Program-made: the position numbers and the translations under genes | Shown: positions 44,963 to 54,224 of the stretch, piece after piece | Layout: the number at the start of each line of letters is the position of its first letter | Numbering within the stretch: position 1 is the first letter of the stretch | DNA from: Hymenobacter convexus | Lineage (GTDB): Bacteria; Bacteroidota; Bacteroidia; Cytophagales; Hymenobacteraceae | Assembly: GCF_030580955.1 (NCBI RefSeq) | Contig: NZ_JAUQON010000003.1 | Coordinates: 62,001-126,000, forward strand | Length of the DNA stretch: 64,000 nt | Direction of reading: 5' to 3' | The notes under the pieces: model-generated | Databases searched by the model: none | The model's input: the letters and a program-made list of their open reading frames with translations, nothing else | What the model was told of the DNA's origin: nothing

Positions 44963-45769
44963 ATGGTCGTTCCCAAGACTCTGACCGTTGTGCAGGCCCG
45001 CATGGGCTCCTCGCGCCTGCCCGGCAAGGTGCTGCTGCCGCTGGCGGGCCAGCCGCTGCTGGTGCGCATGGTGGAGCGGGTGCAGCGCGCCCGGCTGGCC
45101 GGCACCGTGGTGGTGGCCACCACCTCCGAGGCCGCCGATGACACCATTGCCGGCCTCTGCGCCGCCCACGGCATCGAATGCTTCCGGGGCGATGCCCTGG
45201 ATTTGCTTGACCGCCACTACCAGGCCGCCCGCCACTACGGCGCCGATGTGGTGCTGAAAATCCCGTCGGACTGCCCGCTCATCGACCCGGCCGTTATCGA
45301 CGAGGTGGTGCGGTTTTACCTCGACTTTGCGGAGCGCTACGACTTCGTGAGCAACCTGCACCCTGCTACTTTCCCCGACGGCAACGACGTGGAAGTGATG
45401 CCTTTTGTGGCGCTGGAAGCCGCCTGGCGCGAGGCCAAACGGCCGCTGGAGCGCGAGCACACCACACCTTTTTTCTGGGAAAACCCCGACCGGTTTCAGA
45501 TTGGCAACGTGACCTGGGACGCTGGGAAGGACTACTCGATGAGCCACCGCTGGACGATTGATTACCCGGAGGATTACGCCTTCATCAGCGCGGTTTACGA
45601 GGCGCTTTATGACCAAAACCCCGCTTTTGGCCTCGATGACATCCTGAACCTGCTGGAGAAGCGCCCCGATATTGCCGGGCTCAATGCCCACCTGGCGGGC
45701 GTGAACTGGTACCGCAACCACCTCGATGAATTGACAACCGTAGATTCGTCGCAAACCAAGATGCTTTAG
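44963..45769 (+). CDS. SpsF-type cytidylyltransferase (CMP-sugar activation)
   Basis: 268 residues. VVQARMGSSRLPGKVLLPLA is the nucleotide-binding start of the CMP-KDO/acylneuraminate cytidylyltransferase (SpsF) family; VVATTSEAADD, LKIPSDCPLIDP and NDVEVMPFVALEAAWREA follow. The family activates 2-keto-3-deoxy acids or related sugars with CTP. Its stop codon (45767-45769) is the first three bases of repeat B3. Together with the NeuB-type gene in the same locus it could make the CMP-activated acid sugar. Confidence 0.88.
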   Translation: MVVPKTLTVVQARMGSSRLPGKVLLPLAGQPLLVRMVERVQRARLAGTVVVATTSEAADDTIAGLCAAHGIECFRGDALDLLDRHYQAARHYGADVVLKIPSDCPLIDPAVIDEVVRFYLDFAERYDFVSNLHPATFPDGNDVEVMPFVALEAAWREAKRPLEREHTTPFFWENPDRFQIGNVTWDAGKDYSMSHRWTIDYPEDYAFISAVYEALYDQNPAFGLDDILNLLEKRPDIAGLNAHLAGVNWYRNHLDELTTVDSSQTKML

Positions 45770-45851
45770 TTGTCAGTTGTTCGTTGTCAGTTGTTAGGGC
45801 TGGAAACGAACAATTGCTGACTAACAACTGACAACGAACAACTGACAACTA
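45768..45851. repeat. Intergenic inverted repeat family B, copy 3
   Basis: AGTTGTCAGTTGTTCGTTGTCAG on the left is the mirror of CTGACAACGAACAACTGACAACT on the right. It fills the gap between the cytidylyltransferase and transketolase N genes and ends 7 bases before an ATG. Confidence 0.88.
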
Positions 45852-45858
45852 ATAACCC

Positions 45859-46716
45859 ATGCTTCCTGAGCAACAACAGAAACTACAGCAGCTGGCCCTG
45901 CGCGTGCGCGAGCACATCGTGCGCCTGAGCACCGACGGCGGCTGCTTCACCGGCGCCTCGCTGAGCTGCGCCGACCTGCTGGTGTACCTCTACGCCGACT
46001 GCCTGAACGTGCGCCCTGACAACCTGCAGGACCCCAACCGCGACTACCTGTTCCTGAGCAAGGGCCACGACGTGCCCGCCCTCTACGGCACCTTCGTGGA
46101 ACTCGGCTTTATGGACAAAGCGCGCCTCGACCAGCACCTGAGCACCGACGACCACATCTACTGGCACCCCAACCGGAACGTGCCGGGCGTGGAGTTCCAT
46201 TCGGGCTCGCTGGGGCACCTGCCCAGCGTGGCCCTGGGCGTGGCCATGGACTGCAAAATGCGCGGACAGGACAACAAGGTCATCGTCATCACCGGCGACG
46301 GCGAGCTGAACGAGGGCACGGTGTGGGAAAGCCTGCTGGTGGCCAGTGCCCACAAAATCAACAACCTGACGCTGGTGGTCGACCGCAACCACTTCCAGGC
46401 CAACGTGGCCACCGAAGACCTGATTCCGCTGGAGCCCATGGCGCCCAAGTTTGAGGCTTTTGGCTGCGAGGTGCGCCGGATTGACGGCCACGATTTCGCG
46501 CAGTTGGAAGACGCTTTCTCGGCCCTCCCCTTCTCCGACACCAAGCCCTCGGTCATCATCTGCGACACGGTGCGCGGCCGCGGCTTGCCTAGCATCGAAG
46601 CCCGCGCCGACCGCTGGTTCTGCAACTTCTCGGCCGATGAGGTACAGGAATTGCTGCGCGAACTGCACAGCCAGGAGGCCACCACGCTCACGAGCGAAAC
46701 GCTGACGGTACGTTAA
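45859..46716 (+). CDS. Transketolase, N-terminal (TPP-binding) subunit
   Basis: 285 residues. LSCADLLVYLYADCL, FLSKGHDVPALYGTF and GSLGHLPSVALGVAMD are transketolase Pyr/PP features. The TPP motif GDGELNEGTVWESLL runs to DRNHFQ, and IDGHDFAQLEDAF follows. It needs the next gene for a complete enzyme; the pair is a split transketolase. Such split forms in surface-sugar loci transfer a two-carbon ketol unit to build a branched or long-chain sugar rather than serve the pentose phosphate pathway. Here the substrate is unknown. Confidence 0.93.
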   Translation: MLPEQQQKLQQLALRVREHIVRLSTDGGCFTGASLSCADLLVYLYADCLNVRPDNLQDPNRDYLFLSKGHDVPALYGTFVELGFMDKARLDQHLSTDDHIYWHPNRNVPGVEFHSGSLGHLPSVALGVAMDCKMRGQDNKVIVITGDGELNEGTVWESLLVASAHKINNLTLVVDRNHFQANVATEDLIPLEPMAPKFEAFGCEVRRIDGHDFAQLEDAFSALPFSDTKPSVIICDTVRGRGLPSIEARADRWFCNFSADEVQELLRELHSQEATTLTSETLTVR

Positions 46717-46718
46717 TA

Positions 46719-46780
46719 GTAGCGCGGACTTTGTAGTCCGCGGGTAACCGATTCATTCGCGGACTAAAAGTCCGCGCTAC
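46719..46780. repeat. REP/BIME pair (family C), copy 3, away from the RAYT
   Basis: GTAGCGCGGACTTTGTAGTCC on the left and GGACTAAAAGTCCGCGCTAC on the right, the same unit that flanks the RAYT 27 kb away. It separates the two transketolase subunit genes. Confidence 0.88.
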
Positions 46781-46785
46781 ATCCC

Positions 46786-47739
46786 ATGACCTACGAAGAA
46801 CTAATCAAACAAACGGCCCTCGCCGATGAGCGCATCGTGGTGATGACGGCCGAAAACCGCGCCCTCATCCGCAACCTGCCCGCCGTGCTCGGCCCGCGCT
46901 TCATCGATACCGGCATCACGGAGCAAACACTGATTGGCGCGGCGGCCGGCTTGGCCCTGCGCGGCCGGGTGCCCATTCTGCATGCATTGGCCACATTTCT
47001 TACGCTGCGGGCTTTTGAATTTATCCGCACCGACGTGGGCATCGGCCAGTTGCCGGTGAAGCTGAGCGGCTTCGTGCCCGGTTTCCTGTCAGATGGCAAT
47101 GGGCCGACGCACCAAGCCATCGAAGACGTGAGCCTCATGCGCGGCATCCCCGGCATGACGGTTTTCGCGCCTGCCGATGAGCAGGATATGCTGGCCATGC
47201 TACCGGCCATCTGGGCCTCGCCTCAGCCCGCCTACGTGCGCGTCAACACCCGGCCGGCCACGTATGAGCACGCCCTATTCGAGATAGGCAAGGCCGAAAT
47301 CGTGGCCGAGGGCACCGACATCACCATCCTCACCTACGGCATGCTGTTCGAGCAGACGCTGGTGGCGCGCGAGTTGTTGCAGGCCCAGGGCAAGTCGGTG
47401 GGCCTCATCAACCTGCGCAGCCTCAAGCCAATTGATGAAGCCGCGCTGCTGGAGGTGGTGCGCCGCGGCTCCCTCATTGTGACGGTAGAAGACCATTTCG
47501 TCACCGGCGGCCTTTACTCAATTCTGGCTGAAGTGCTTCTGCGCAACCAGCTCACGGCCCGCGTGTTGCCGCTGGCGCTAGAGGAGCGGTGGTATCGCCC
47601 CGGCCGCCTGAGCGCCGTGCTGGAGTACGAAGGCTTCACCGGCCACCACATTGCTCGCCGTATTACGGAGTATCTGGGCGAGTCGGGCGCGGCCATTGCC
47701 GAAGGCCCGGCCGTGCTCGAAAACGAGTTTGCGGAGTAG
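46786..47739 (+). CDS. Transketolase, C-terminal subunit
   Basis: 317 residues. RFIDTGITEQTLIGAAAGLA carries the Glu that activates TPP; GNGPTHQAIEDVSLMRGIPG and VFAPADEQDM follow, then the C-terminal domain (SLKPIDEAALLEVV, TVEDHFVTGGLYS). It forms a complete enzyme with the preceding gene despite the REP between them. Its TAG stop (47737-47739) lies inside inverted repeat D. Confidence 0.93.
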   Translation: MTYEELIKQTALADERIVVMTAENRALIRNLPAVLGPRFIDTGITEQTLIGAAAGLALRGRVPILHALATFLTLRAFEFIRTDVGIGQLPVKLSGFVPGFLSDGNGPTHQAIEDVSLMRGIPGMTVFAPADEQDMLAMLPAIWASPQPAYVRVNTRPATYEHALFEIGKAEIVAEGTDITILTYGMLFEQTLVARELLQAQGKSVGLINLRSLKPIDEAALLEVVRRGSLIVTVEDHFVTGGLYSILAEVLLRNQLTARVLPLALEERWYRPGRLSAVLEYEGFTGHHIARRITEYLGESGAAIAEGPAVLENEFAE

Positions 47740-47843
47740 AGACGCAACATTTTGCGTCTCGTCGTTGAACGACCGGAACTGCACCGCCTCCTCATATTTA
47801 AGCAACATCAACAACGACGAGACGCAAAATATTGCGTCTCTAC
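47736..47843. repeat. Intergenic inverted repeat family D (single copy here)
   Basis: GTAGAGACGCAACATTTTGC on the left and GCAAAATATTGCGTCTCTAC on the right; within each arm GAGACGCAA also pairs locally with TTGCGTCTC, and GTCGTTG/CAACGAC extends the pairing inward. It ends 24 bases before the next ATG. Confidence 0.8.
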
Positions 47844-47867
47844 CGTCAACGAAACCACCTCAACCCC

Positions 47868-49202
<1,335 letters not shown>

Positions 49203-49221
49203 CCGGAAGTCCACGATACAC

Positions 49222-49328
49222 GACCGTCATGCAGAGCGCAGCGAAGCATCTCGCGTGTGGTAGTAGCTCAATCGTTGCAACATCATTGATTAGTGCGGCA
49301 CGCGAGATGCTGCGCTCTGCATGACGGT
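49222..49328. repeat. Intergenic inverted repeat family A, copy 7 (variant arms)
   Basis: GACCGTCATGCAGAGCGCAGCG on the left and GCTGCGCTCTGCATGACGGTC on the right; CAGAG replaces the CTGAG of copies 1-6. Confidence 0.85.
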
Positions 49329-49360
49329 CATATTTCTAGCAAAATCCACCCAACTACTTC

Positions 49361-50167
49361 TTGAATCTCTTCGACCTTACCAACAAAACGGCCATCGTCA
49401 CGGGCGCCTGCGGCCTTATTGGTCGCAAGCACTGCGAAGCCCTGGCCAATGCCGGCGCCAACGTGATTGTGGCCGACATCAACGCGGACGCGTGCGCAGC
49501 TACAGCGGCCGGGCTGCCGGGCGGCCCGCACCTGCCGCTAGCCGTTGATGTTACCAATCCCGAGTCGTTGGGCGCCGCGCGCGACCAGATTCTGGCACAA
49601 TTCGGCCACATCGATGTGCTGGTGAACAATGCCGCCATTAACGACATGTTCGAGAACCCGGCGCTGGCAGCCGATTTGAGCAAATTCGAGAATTTTCCGC
49701 TGGCCACTTTCCAAAAAGTGCTGGAGGTGAACGTGACGGGTGTTTTCCTGGCGGCGCAGGTGTTCGGCACGCCTATGGCGCAACAGGGCCACGGCAGCAT
49801 CATCAACGTGGCCAGCACCTACGGCATCGTGGGCCCTGACCAAAGCATTTACCGCAACGAGGCCGGCGAGCAAACCTTCTACAAATCACCCTCCTACCCC
49901 ATGACCAAGGGCGCGGTGGTGAATTTCACCCGCTATCTGGCAGCCTACTGGGGCGCGGCCGGCGTGCGGGTGAATACGCTCTCGCCCGGCGGCGTCGAAA
50001 ACAGCCAAGACGAATTTTTCATCAAGCAATACAGCGCCAAAACGCCGCTGGGCCGCATGGCTACGCCTACCGATTATCAGGGGGCCGTAGTTTTTCTGGC
50101 ATCGGATGCGTCGGCCTACATGACCGGGGCCAACCTGGTGGTGGACGGCGGCTGGACGGCAATCTGA
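49361..50167 (+). CDS. SDR-family dehydrogenase of the surface-sugar locus, TTG start
   Basis: 268 residues. The only usable start is TTG 49361 because an in-frame TAG lies at 49337 and the cofactor motif TGACGLIGR (~residues 14-22) must be included. NNAAIND follows, with Ser in NVASTYG and the YPMTK Tyr/Lys pair. A ~20-residue insertion (GPDQSIYRNEAGEQTFYKSP) between Ser and Tyr is unlike core SDRs and resembles sugar-locus oxidoreductases. It probably oxidises or reduces a sugar intermediate with NAD(P). Confidence 0.9.
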   Translation: MNLFDLTNKTAIVTGACGLIGRKHCEALANAGANVIVADINADACAATAAGLPGGPHLPLAVDVTNPESLGAARDQILAQFGHIDVLVNNAAINDMFENPALAADLSKFENFPLATFQKVLEVNVTGVFLAAQVFGTPMAQQGHGSIINVASTYGIVGPDQSIYRNEAGEQTFYKSPSYPMTKGAVVNFTRYLAAYWGAAGVRVNTLSPGGVENSQDEFFIKQYSAKTPLGRMATPTDYQGAVVFLASDASAYMTGANLVVDGGWTAI

Positions 50168-50169
50168 TT

Positions 50170-50253
50170 TAGTTGTCAGTTGCTTGTTGTCAGTTGTTAG
50201 TCTCAGACGTTCAACTCAACAACCTAACAACTGACAACGAGCAACTAACAACT
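50170..50253. repeat. Intergenic inverted repeat family B, copy 4
   Basis: TAGTTGTCAGTTGCTTGTTGTCAG on the left, mirrored by ACTGACAACGAGCAACTAACAACTA on the right. It begins 2 bases after the SDR stop. Confidence 0.85.
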
Positions 50254-50268
50254 AAAACCAAACATCTT

Positions 50269-51159
50269 ATGCAAGCTGTTGAAATCCGTAAAAACCGATT
50301 CATTGGCGCGGGCCACCCGGCCTACATCATTGCCGAAATCGGCATCAACCACAACGGCTCGCTCGACCTGGCCAAGCAGCTCATTTCCGAAGCCGCCAAG
50401 GCCGGCTGCGACGCCGTGAAGTTCCAGAAGCGCACGCCCGAGCTGTGCGTGCCCAAAGACCAGTGGGAAAAGCAGCGCGACACCCCCTGGGGCCGCATGA
50501 GCTACATCGACTACAAGCGCAAAACCGAGTTCGGCCAGGCCGAATACACGGCCATCGACGACTACTGCCGTGCTCTGGGCATCGACTGGTTTGCCTCGTG
50601 CTGGGACGAGCCATCGGTGGATTTTATGGAGCAATTCGCGCCGGTGATGTACAAAATGGCCTCGGCCTCCCTCACCGACAAGCCCCTGCTCGACCGCGTG
50701 CGCGCCACCGGCCGCCCGCTGATGCTGAGCACCGGCATGAGCACCTTGGATGAAATCAACCAGGCCGTGAAATGGGTGGGTCTGGATAAGCTCATGATTG
50801 CGCACTCCACCTCCTCTTACCCCTGCCCGCCGGCCGAGCTGAACCTACGTATGGTGCCCGTGCTGCAAGGCATGTTCCCCGGCACGCCCATCGGCTACTC
50901 GGGCCACGAAACCGGCTTGGCTACCACGGTAGCGGCCGTGACGTTGGGCGCCTCCTTCGTGGAGCGCCACTTCACGCTGGACCGCGCCATGTGGGGTTCC
51001 GACCACGCTGCTTCGGTGGAGCCCGGCGGCATGGCCAAGCTCGTGCGCGACATCCGCGACGTGGAAGAAGGCCTCGGCGATGGCGTGAAGCGCGTATACG
51101 ACTCCGAGTTGGAGCCCCGCGCCCGCCTGCGCCGCGAGCTGACGCCGAACCAGAAGTAG
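50269..51159 (+). CDS. NeuB/SpsE-family acid-sugar synthase lacking the SAF domain
   Basis: 296 residues from ATG 50269. IIAEIGINHNGSLDLAKQLI, DAVKFQKRTPEL, MYKMASASLTDKPLL, MLSTGMSTLDEI, IAHSTSSYPCP, GYSGHETGLATTVAAVTLGA and VERHFTLDRAMWGSDHAASV define the TIM-barrel of N-acetylneuraminate synthases. The protein ends at RARLRRELTPNQK, just where the C-terminal SAF (antifreeze-like) domain of normal ~340-residue NeuB should start. The family condenses phosphoenolpyruvate with an aldose. Domain-swapped SAF normally completes the partner's active site, so substrate use may differ. Confidence 0.92.
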   Translation: MQAVEIRKNRFIGAGHPAYIIAEIGINHNGSLDLAKQLISEAAKAGCDAVKFQKRTPELCVPKDQWEKQRDTPWGRMSYIDYKRKTEFGQAEYTAIDDYCRALGIDWFASCWDEPSVDFMEQFAPVMYKMASASLTDKPLLDRVRATGRPLMLSTGMSTLDEINQAVKWVGLDKLMIAHSTSSYPCPPAELNLRMVPVLQGMFPGTPIGYSGHETGLATTVAAVTLGASFVERHFTLDRAMWGSDHAASVEPGGMAKLVRDIRDVEEGLGDGVKRVYDSELEPRARLRRELTPNQK

Positions 51160-51201
51160 GGTGTTTGGGTTGAACCGAAAGGAATACCTGAACGAATAAA
51201 G

Positions 51202-51304
51202 GACGTCATGCAGAGCGCAGCGAAGCCTCTTTACCGCAGTCATTAATCCTTTCGATTGGATTGCGTTGCGCGGTAAAGATGCTTCGCTGCGCTCTGCATG
51301 ACGT
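51202..51304. repeat. Intergenic inverted repeat family A, copy 8 (variant arms)
   Basis: GACGTCATGCAGAGCGCAGCG on the left and GCTGCGCTCTGCATGACGT on the right. Confidence 0.85.
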
Positions 51305-51334
51305 GCTTTTAATCTCAACATCTGCCCCCACACC

Positions 51335-52324
51335 ATGCCCAAAGTCGAATTCATCACCACGGCCATACTGCTGATTTGGGTGGCCATCGTGATTACGCTG
51401 GAGCGCATTATTCCATACCGCAAGGGCCTGCCATTTTTCCGCGAGGGCTTCTGGACTGATTTGGTGCTCTATACCTTCGTGCAGAGCTACGCGCTGAAAA
51501 TCATCATTTTCGACTACATCATTCAGCCGCTCGACCAGCACTTTGGGTTCTCGAAGCTGCATTTTGTGACGGGCTGGCCGATTTGGGTGCAGGTGCTGTT
51601 TTTCGTGGTGACGCACGACTTTTACATCTACTGGTTTCACCGGTTTCAGCACAGTAGCCCGCTGTTCTGGCGCACCCACGAGGCGCACCATTCGGGCAAG
51701 CAGGTGGACTGGCTGGCGGGCTCCCGCTCGCACGCACTCGAAATCATCATCAACCAAACCATTGAGTTTGCGCCCATTATCCTGCTTGGGGCCGACCCCA
51801 TGGTGGTGCCCATCAAGGCCTGCATCGACGCCGTGTGGGGCATTTGGATTCACTGCAACATCGACGTGCGCTCGGGTCGCCTGCAATACTTCATCAACGG
51901 TCCCGAGATGCATCTCTGGCACCACGCCGACCACGAGGAAGTGTTCTACGCCAATTTCTCCACCAAATTTGCCTTCTGGGACTGGATTTTCGGCACCGCC
52001 TACCGCCCCGACCACAAGCCCCTGAAATGGGGCCTTCCCTACGCCTTCCCGAAGGATTATTTCAGCCAGCACGTCTTTTCCGTGGCCCGCTTCGATGAGG
52101 CGGAGCTGGCCAAACGCTCCCGGCTGTTCCGCGCCTACCACGGCATCCGCGGGCGCCTGCTCACCAAGCTCACCGACCGTGTGCCGGCCCTGAAGCCGCT
52201 GCACGGCTGGCCCGTGCCCGAGCCCTACACCGAAACCATCCCGGCGCAACGGCCGGGCGGTAATTTTGGCGCCACCCCAGTTGCCGAAACCGCTTCCTCC
52301 CCTTCCGCCGCTCTTTCCCGCTAA
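51335..52324 (+). CDS. Sterol desaturase / fatty-acid hydroxylase family membrane protein
   Basis: 329 residues. Membrane segments lie in the first 100 residues. The three histidine clusters that bind a di-iron centre are HDFYIYWFHRFQH, HEAHHSG and HLWHHADH. A ~60-residue Pro/Ala-rich tail follows. The family hydroxylates or desaturates lipids, including ceramides and carotenoids. It stands at the end of the sugar locus and may modify a lipid that carries the glycan; that link is speculation. Confidence 0.9.
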   Translation: MPKVEFITTAILLIWVAIVITLERIIPYRKGLPFFREGFWTDLVLYTFVQSYALKIIIFDYIIQPLDQHFGFSKLHFVTGWPIWVQVLFFVVTHDFYIYWFHRFQHSSPLFWRTHEAHHSGKQVDWLAGSRSHALEIIINQTIEFAPIILLGADPMVVPIKACIDAVWGIWIHCNIDVRSGRLQYFINGPEMHLWHHADHEEVFYANFSTKFAFWDWIFGTAYRPDHKPLKWGLPYAFPKDYFSQHVFSVARFDEAELAKRSRLFRAYHGIRGRLLTKLTDRVPALKPLHGWPVPEPYTETIPAQRPGGNFGATPVAETASSPSAALSR

Positions 52325-52326
52325 CC

Positions 52327-52698
52327 TTGCTCAATCCCTGGTTTTCCCTGTTTTTAGCCTCTTTCATGGAGGTTTGCTGGACGTATAGCCTCAAAGCGCT
52401 GAGCATGCAGCGCATCAAGGAAATAGCCTGGGTGCACAGCCTGGGGCAGCCGGGGCTGCTGCTGCCGGTGCTGCCGCTGCTGGCCTACGTGGGTTTCGGG
52501 CTGGCCAACGTATATTTTCTGTCGCTGGCCATGCGCGATATTCCCACCGCCACCGCCTACTCGGCCTGGATGGCGCTGGCCGTGGTGGGCATCAAGCTGG
52601 TCGATGCGCTTTACCTGAAGCAGCCCTTTTCGTGGCAGAGTGTGTTCTTCACCAGCCTGATTATCATTGGCGTACTGGGCTTGCGCCGGGTAGAATAA
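52327..52698 (+). CDS. SMR (EmrE-like) family transporter
   Basis: 123 residues from TTG 52327, 2 bases after the previous stop. The TTG start retains the first membrane helix, in which the functional Glu sits (FLASFMEVCWTYSLK); an ATG at 52366 would lose it. Four helices are visible, with PTATAYSAWMALAVVGIKLV typical of SMR proteins. The length is slightly above the usual ~110. Either multidrug or small-cation export, or polyprenyl-type flipping as in ArnEF-like members. Confidence 0.85.
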   Translation: MLNPWFSLFLASFMEVCWTYSLKALSMQRIKEIAWVHSLGQPGLLLPVLPLLAYVGFGLANVYFLSLAMRDIPTATAYSAWMALAVVGIKLVDALYLKQPFSWQSVFFTSLIIIGVLGLRRVE

Positions 52699-52733
52699 AG
52701 CGGTTGCCACAGGCCGGAACCGGCGTTCTGGCA

Positions 52734-54224
52734 TTAAAACTGGAAGTAGATAAAGGGCTGAATTTCGGCTGATTTCACCTGAATCACCAGCCAGATGACG
52801 AGGGTGAGCAGCACCGCCTGCTCCACCACCGAGCGGCGGGCCAGGGCCGTTTCGAGCCGTAGGGTGAGGCCGTCGGGGATGAAATGCAGCAGGTAGCCCA
52901 GCGCCACCAGCGCAAATACAGGCCGGAAGGCGGCCAGCACCTGCCCCAGCAAATCGGGCCGCAGGCTGTGCGTGATTTGGTGGATGACTTGCAGGGCCAC
53001 TTCGAAGGTGCCGGCCCGGAAAAATATCCAGCAGAAGCACACAAAATGGAAGGTAATGAACCAGCCCAGCAGCTTGATGAGCCAGCCATTGCCCGGCCGA
53101 ACTACCTTTTGGAATAGCTTATCGACCGCTAGTGCGGCACCGTGTAGCGCGCCCCAGGCCACAAACGTGAGCGAAGCGCCGTGCCAGAGGCCACCGAGCA
53201 GCATGGTCAGAAACAGGTTGATGTATTGCCGGACCACGCCTTTGCGGTTGCCGCCTAGCGGGATGTAGAGGTAGTCGCGCAGCCACGACGAGAGCGAAAT
53301 GTGCCAGCGCCGCCAGAACTCGGTGATGCTCGTGCTTTGGTAGGGCGAGAGGAAGTTGGGCGGCAGCCGGTAGCCCAGCAGCAGCGCAATGCCGATGGCA
53401 ATGTCGGAATAGCCCGAAAAGTCGCAGTAAATCTGCAGCGCATAGCCGTACACGCCTAGCAGGTTTTCGATTCCACTGAACAACGTGGGGTTGCCGAAAA
53501 TGCGCTCCACGTAGTTCAGGCTGATGTAGTCGGAAATGACGGCTTTCTTGAACAGGCCCGCCGCGATGAGCAGCACGGCCCGGCCCATGTCTTCGCGCGA
53601 GATGAATGGCGGCTTGGCGATTTGCGGAATGAAATCCGACGCCCGCACAATGGGCCCGGCCACCAGCTGCGGGAAAAACGTGACGAAAAACGCGAAGTCC
53701 CAGATGTTGCGCAGGGCCTTGATTTGCCCGCGGTACACGTCGATGGTGTAGCTCAGCGTCTGGAAGGTGTAGAACGAGATGCCCACCGGCAGCAGCACGT
53801 GCAGCACCGGCACCGGCTGCCCGGTGAGGGCTTGGTAGCCGCTCAGGAAAAAATTGGTGTACTTGAAGTAGAACAGCATGCCCAGGTTCACCAACAAGCT
53901 GAGCGTGAGCAGCAATTTGCGCCGGCCGGGACTGTCGGAATCGGCAATCCAGCGGGCGAAGTTGTATTCTACTATCGTCGAAAACACGAGCAGTAGGAAG
54001 TAGAGCCCGCTCGACTTGTAGTAGAAAAACAGCGAAAAGGCCGTGACGTAGAGCAGCCGCGCCCGGTGCCGGTTGCGCAGCAATTGGTAGCCGGCCAGAA
54101 ACGCCAGAAACAGCAGCAGAAAGAAGCCCGTGTTGAATATCAGCGGGCTTTTGGGGTGATACCGGAACTGGTCGAGCAGCCGGTCGAGGTCGATATTATC
54201 GGGGCGGAGGTAGCGAAAATCCAT
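52734..54224 (-). CDS. MBOAT-family O-acyltransferase (AlgI/DltB-like)
   Basis: 496 residues from ATG 54224. Many membrane helices. Family features are LPVGISFYTFQTLSYTIDVY, FFPQLVAGPIVRA, YCDFSGYSDIAIGIALLLGY, FWRRWHISLSSWLRDYLYIP and the catalytic His in LLGGLWHGASLTFVAWG. AlgI-type proteins move acetyl groups across the membrane to a periplasmic acetyltransferase. It overlaps the preceding SGNH gene by 29 bases, so the two are coupled. It probably serves O-acetylation of an exopolysaccharide or wall glycan. Confidence 0.95.
   Translation of the reverse strand: MDFRYLRPDNIDLDRLLDQFRYHPKSPLIFNTGFFLLLFLAFLAGYQLLRNRHRARLLYVTAFSLFFYYKSSGLYFLLLVFSTIVEYNFARWIADSDSPGRRKLLLTLSLLVNLGMLFYFKYTNFFLSGYQALTGQPVPVLHVLLPVGISFYTFQTLSYTIDVYRGQIKALRNIWDFAFFVTFFPQLVAGPIVRASDFIPQIAKPPFISREDMGRAVLLIAAGLFKKAVISDYISLNYVERIFGNPTLFSGIENLLGVYGYALQIYCDFSGYSDIAIGIALLLGYRLPPNFLSPYQSTSITEFWRRWHISLSSWLRDYLYIPLGGNRKGVVRQYINLFLTMLLGGLWHGASLTFVAWGALHGAALAVDKLFQKVVRPGNGWLIKLLGWFITFHFVCFCWIFFRAGTFEVALQVIHQITHSLRPDLLGQVLAAFRPVFALVALGYLLHFIPDGLTLRLETALARRSVVEQAVLLTLVIWLVIQVKSAEIQPFIYFQF

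Noticed and set aside
45768..45851. Possible CRISPR-like array (TTGTCAGTTG units in families B at 5231, 8506, 45768 and 50170)
   Set aside because: The units are inverted repeats with no regular spacers and no cas genes in the window.
47832..47867. Earlier start for the aminotransferase gene
   Set aside because: Those codons lie in the right arm of repeat D; class III similarity starts after ATG 47868.
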